Origin: Pigoraptor vietnamica
Taxonomy: Eukaryota; Opisthokonta; Filasterea
Reading direction: 5' to 3'
Assembly: GCA_943704525.1 (NCBI GenBank)
Contig: CALSCQ010001522.1
Span: 1 to 11,448, forward strand
Length of the DNA: 11,448 bases
Shown here: in pieces, positions 8,201-11,448 of the stretch
How the letters are laid out: the number at the start of each line of letters is the position of its first letter
Position numbering within the stretch: the stretch's first letter is position 1
Translations under genes and position numbers: made by a program
The notes under the pieces: generated by a model
Databases searched by the model: none
The model's input: the letters and a program-made list of their open reading frames with translations, nothing else
What the model was told of the DNA's origin: nothing

Positions 8201-10552
8201 TTATGGAGCGCATGGGAGGGACTGGCTATGGTGGGTGCATATTCCTCGCTTTGTGTGTGCTGATTCCATAATAGACCACTTGCTCTCCTCCAACGCTTAC
8301 CATTTTGCACTTTTCCAGACACGTCCGGTGACCAATGGCGGCTCAGTGAACTCGAGCGCATTCTCGATGACCACGATCCCCGTCGGGTGTCTTTCGCTGA
8401 GGGTGACACGCGCATTTCCTTCCCAAGGTGGGTCTGTTCTGGGGTTTGGCAATAGTAGCGCTGCTGCAACGACTTCAATGTCCATTACTGCTAAAGCAAA
8501 TTTCGCGTTATGCTTCCTCCGTCCGGACAATGGTCAATTCCACAACAATATTGACTCTGTTCCACCCTCACCCGCAGGGACGACCCCAGTTCGGAGACTG
8601 AGCCCGATGACCCCGTCGACCCCGTTCTCGGCTATCCCATCCGCAGCATCCACCGAGTGGCCGCGCGCGTCCTCCAGCGCTCCTACAAGCTCCACGCCTT
8701 CCGCAGGCGGCGCGTGCAAGCGGCCACCGTCATCCAAGCCTACTGGAGGGGATACTCGGCGCGCAAGCTCCGCAAGTCCCTCGTGCGCCGACGCGACTCT
8801 GCCGTTCTCATTCAGAGGCACTACCGCGGATTTCGGTACCGAAAGGAGTACAGGAAGCTGCGTGTCAACGCCATCACCATTCAACGCTACTACCGCGGGT
8901 ACGCGTGCCGGTCGATCTTCGCGCGCCTGCGAGTGGGTGTCGTCGTCGTCCAGTCGCACGCACGGGGCCTCCTCGAGCGCAGGGCGTTCCACACGCTCCG
9001 CGTTCGCTCTCGCGCCGCCGCGAAGATCCAGGCTGCCTATCGCGGTTACGTGGCGCGCGAGGGTTACAAGGAAATACTCGCGCGCGTGCGCCGCATTCAG
9101 CGGTGGTACAGGCACCAGCTTGCACGCGCACGTGGGCGTGCGGAGCGGAAGCGTCTGATCGAAGAGCGCCGCGCGCGCGCAGCGACGCTGATCCAGGCGG
9201 CGTATCGTGGGTTCATCTGCCGCATGGGGTACCTCGAAATGCGCAACGCCGCCGTGTGCGTGCAGGCGTGGTTCCGGATGGCTTACCAACAGCGCCACTA
9301 CATTCGCCTTCGCAAGGCCACCATCACGATACAGGCGTACCGGCGCGGGTGGGTTGCGCGCCAAATTGCGCGTGCGCTGCGCGAGGAGCGTGCGAGGAAG
9401 GCGCGGGAAGAGCGCCTTGCGGAGATTCGGCGCAGAATTGCGGCGAGGACCATCCGTCGCTGGTATCTTGCCCAGATACGCCGCATTCGCGAGAGGGACG
9501 CGGCGAAGGAGAAGGAGCGCGCGGCGGTCGTCGTCCAACGGCACGCACGCGGATTCCTCGCACGCCGTGCCACACGCCGAAAGCGAGCGGAAATGCACAG
9601 GGCCGCCGCCGTCATCCAGCGTGGGGTGCGTCGCCACCAGTCGCGCAAGCGGCTGTCCATCGAACCTCCCCAAGAACAGCCTCCGCCCGAGCCCGTCGTC
9701 GCCGAGCCGCCGGTGGAAGCGACGGAAGAGGTGCAAGAGCCCCAAATTTCAGTGCAGCAGGAAGAAGAGCCCGCCACGCCGGAACCCGCCGCGGAATCGG
9801 AGTCGTCTGAGGAGGAGAGCGGCGAAGAAGAGCAGAGTGAGAGCGAGGAGGAAGAGGAGGAGGAAGAGGGGGAGTCTGTGAGCGACGAAGACGGAGGACA
9901 GCAAGAGGAAGAGCCCGAAGGGGATGAAGAGGCCGAACTGCGGCGCATTGAGGCCGCCGCCGTCGAAATCCAGCGGCACATCCGGGGTTACCTCGGGCGC
10001 GCGCGCGCGAGGTCACTTCGCGCCGAGCGTGCCGAGAAGAAGGAGCCGCCGGTGATGCAGGTCGTGCACGTGGAACCGGTCGTCGTCGTCGAGGAACAGA
10101 AGGAAACGCCGCCTGAGCCCGTCGAGCCCCCGATGACGCCTGAGCAGCGCGAAGAGCGACGCCAACGCAAGGAAGAGAGGCGGAAAAAGAGACACGAGGA
10201 ACGCCAGCGCCGCGAGGAGGAGGAAGCGGCTCGCGAGGAGCACATTGCGCAGATGGAGGAGGAGCTGCGTGTGGAAAAGGCCGCGCTTGCCGAGGAGAGG
10301 GAGAGGATGGAGCTGCAGGCGAAGCTGGGCTTCGTGCCGGACTACTCGAGCGGGTTCCCGATGCCCCCGGAGAAGGAGTCGACGGAGATTCGCGCGCTGC
10401 TCGGGCAGGTCCAGGCGCACGTGGGCGCGCGTGAGAAGCAGCAGCGACAGGCGGAGCAGGCGATGGAGCGCACGCACCGTCGTAAGGAGGAGGTGAAGGA
10501 CGCCGTGCCCAAGGCGCTCAAGAACATCAAGAGCCTCCTCATGTCTGCGTAG
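3799..10552 (+). CDS. Ankyrin-repeat / multi-IQ calmodulin-binding scaffold protein
   Basis: Fifteen exons join without a frame break to give about 1524 aa: 3799-3846, 4065-4181, 4322-4399, 4564-4699, 4944-5128, 5360-5486, 5615-5751, 5880-6012, 6186-6276, 6364-7160, 7353-7800, 7887-7989, 8140-8230, 8319-8427, 8578-10552 (TAG 10550-10552). Order: about ten ankyrin repeats (residues 17-351), a disordered Ser/Pro/Arg-rich segment with a His-rich tract (352 to about 765), a short helical stretch, thirteen IQ motifs (898 to about 1230), an acidic block (1273-1310), a fourteenth IQ (from 1330) and a charged coiled coil (1389-1451). No membrane segment or signal peptide is seen. It probably scaffolds calmodulin or light chains on the cytoskeleton. 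Inversin also has ankyrin plus IQ, but only two IQs, so I do not call it an orthologue. The first exon (MVAGGHGRG..., good ATGG context) is the least certain part. Confidence 0.85.
4747..4807 (+). repeat. Compound (TG)n(GA)n(TG)n microsatellite in intron
   Basis: Within the intron 4700-4943, a TG run is followed by a GA run (about 4767-4784) and a second TG run to about 4806. Confidence 0.9.
5172..5263 (+). repeat. (GT)n microsatellite, about 46 uninterrupted units
   Basis: A pure GT run of roughly 92 bases within the intron 5129-5359, starting about 43 bases after the GTGCGT donor. Frames through it give poly-Cys/Val open frames that are not protein. Confidence 0.95.
6091..6150 (+). repeat. 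(TC)n and (GT)n tracts in intron
   Basis: In the intron 6013-6185, a TC run is followed by a short TTTTAA and a GT run interrupted by CTTT. The intron ends in a CTATTGCAG acceptor. Confidence 0.8.
6446..6547 (+). other. Histidine-rich tract (residues 379-412)
   Basis: Fifteen of 34 residues are His, including HHHH and a run HRHAHTHGAHGHSH. Such tracts occur in metal-binding loops and nuclear-speckle proteins. Here it lies at the start of the disordered linker between the ankyrin and IQ regions. It is fully exonic and in frame. Confidence 0.8.
7161..7352 (+). other. Intron of 192 bases, multiple of three and stop-free
   Basis: The donor GTGAGT is the best in the gene; the acceptor is GGCGCAG, after a T-rich stretch. 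The intron is exactly 64 codons long and has no stop in the surrounding frame, so retention would insert 64 residues without a shift. The inserted sequence, with several Cys and Trp residues, differs in character from the flanking Pro/Ser/Arg-rich exons, which supports its being an intron. Confidence 0.65.
8657..9660 (+). other. IQ-motif array (13 motifs, residues about 894-1228)
   Basis: Successive IQ cores begin VLQRSYKLHAF, VIQAYWRGY, LIQRHYRGF, TIQRYYRGY, VVQSHARGL, KIQAAYRGY, RIQRWYRHQ, LIQAAYRGF, CVQAWFRMA, TIQAYRRGW, TIRRWYLAQ, VVQRHARGF and VIQRGVRRH. Start-to-start spacings are 20, 26, 23, 23, 26, 23, 32, 23, 23, 41, 27 and 27 residues. The 23 and 26 values resemble spacing in myosin-V and ASPM arrays. 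IQ motifs bind calmodulin or related light chains; motifs 1, 9, 11 and 13 are the most degenerate. Confidence 0.92.
9795..9945 (+). other. Acidic Glu-rich block before the last IQ motif
   Basis: About 40 residues dominated by Glu, Ser and Asp, with a run of eight Glu, separate IQ 13 from IQ 14 (EIQRHIRGYLGRARAR, from residue 1330). A Pro/Glu-rich segment precedes it. The block could fold back on the strongly basic IQ array by charge; this is inference. Confidence 0.75.
10142..10330 (+). other. Charged coiled coil, residues about 1389-1451
   Basis: A continuous Glu/Arg/Lys-rich helix with few breakers, from EQREERRQRKEERRKK to EERERMELQAKLG. It could be a single alpha-helix or a dimeric coil. 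The protein ends in a shorter basic helix and ...KNIKSLLMSA. Confidence 0.7.
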
Positions 10553-11034
10553 TGCGTCACGTGATGCCTCTCTCTCTTCGGCGTGTCTTTCCGGGACCGT
10601 CGTCGAAATGCTTTTGTTGATTGTAAGTCTGCTCGTCCATTAGCGCCCCTTGTGTCCGTGTTGTCGCGCCCCCCTGCTCGAGATAGGGATTATGTCTAGT
10701 ATGTGTTTTTGCGTATATCGTTTTGCGGTGCGTGCTGTCTGTTGCCTTTGCGTTTGTTGTCGCCGCGCGTAAACTCAGCTCTAAATATGAATGGAACTAT
10801 GAGGACAGCTCTGTAAGTGCGCAAGCCGGCGTGTGCCTGCTCTCGCCCAACGGCGCCCTTCGGTTGGCCAAAGTGATGCAAGTGTCCGGACAGAGTATGA
10901 CTGACAAACCACGGCCGTGGGGGTCGGCACGCCGGGCACACACACAACAGCCACTTCAACGCAAGAGAGCGCATCTCCAGTGCGCACATTCCAGCACAGC
11001 ACTCTGGATCCTTCTTGCGCCCCGTCTTTGCCCC
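10553..11034. other. Intergenic: 3' flank of ankyrin/IQ gene, promoter of ATP-grasp gene
   Basis: No convincing exon is seen. No AATAAA signal is present after the stop; the 3' flank is GT/T-rich. A CACGTG lies at 10558-10563, just after the stop codon. Closer to the next gene are TTGGCCAA at 10864-10871 and the palindrome CCACGGCCGTGG at 10909-10920. Confidence 0.55.
10909..10920. promoter_or_regulatory. 12-bp perfect palindrome
   Basis: CCACGGCCGTGG lies about 115 bases upstream of the ATP-grasp start codon, with the palindromic TTGGCCAA (CCAAT-box-like) about 38 bases further upstream. Either could be a promoter element; neither is proven. Confidence 0.3.

Positions 11035-11448
<414 letters not shown>

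Noticed and set aside
8534-9745. A 403-residue open frame on the minus strand opposite the IQ array
   Set aside because: It is the antisense shadow of repetitive, GC-rich IQ coding sequence. The plus-strand frame shows thirteen clear IQ motifs; the antisense frame has no recognisable domain.
9749-9979. Leu/Phe-rich minus-strand ORFs that look like membrane segments
   Set aside because: They are the antisense of Glu codons (GAG/GAA read as CTC/TTC) in the acidic block.
3799-10552. Calling the large gene inversin (INVS) or ASPM
   Set aside because: Inversin has more ankyrin repeats and only two IQ motifs; ASPM has no ankyrin repeats and has CH domains. The architecture matches neither, so no symbol is given.

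Overview
This window is nuclear DNA from a eukaryote with introns. Coding runs are broken at GT...AG boundaries, exons are GC-rich, introns are short (86 to about 290 bases), and CA/GT microsatellites are everywhere. The gene content points to a flagellated protist close to animals, for example a choanoflagellate or another unicellular holozoan; an apusomonad is also possible. The reasons are an IP3-receptor N-terminus that is almost animal-like, an EFCAB10-type dimerisation/EF-hand protein, and an RFX X-box-like element between two genes. The species is an inference and cannot be read from the sequence.

Layout, left to right. (1) 67-812, minus strand: the first three coding exons of an inositol 1,4,5-trisphosphate receptor (ITPR), running off the left edge. 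(2) 813-2049: intergenic, with a CACGTG box, GT-rich tracts, a 10-bp inverted repeat and a three-copy degenerate repeat. (3) 2050-3237, minus strand: a complete five-exon EFCAB10-like gene (RIIa/Dpy-30-like dimerisation domain plus a degenerate EF-hand, about 140 aa). (4) 3238-3798: a short divergent intergenic region with the X-box-like 14-mer. (5) 3799-10552, plus strand: one large 15-exon gene of about 1524 aa. It encodes about ten ankyrin repeats, a long disordered segment with a histidine-rich tract, thirteen clustered IQ motifs, an acidic block, a fourteenth IQ motif and a charged coiled coil. All splice phases join in frame. (6) 10553-11034: 3' flank and promoter region. (7) 11035-11341, plus strand: the first exon of an ATP-grasp (RimK/glutathione-synthetase-like) enzyme, whose first intron opens directly into a (GT)n tract that fills the rest of the window.

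The first three genes share a calcium/calmodulin and, probably, a ciliary theme: a Ca2+-release channel, a D/D plus EF-hand axonemal-type protein, and an ankyrin scaffold with up to 14 calmodulin-binding IQ motifs. The strongest candidate for something undescribed is the ankyrin/IQ protein and the divergent promoter it shares with the EFCAB10-like gene. All exon joins are manual predictions from reading frame, splice consensus and protein family resemblance; no alignment or transcript data were available.
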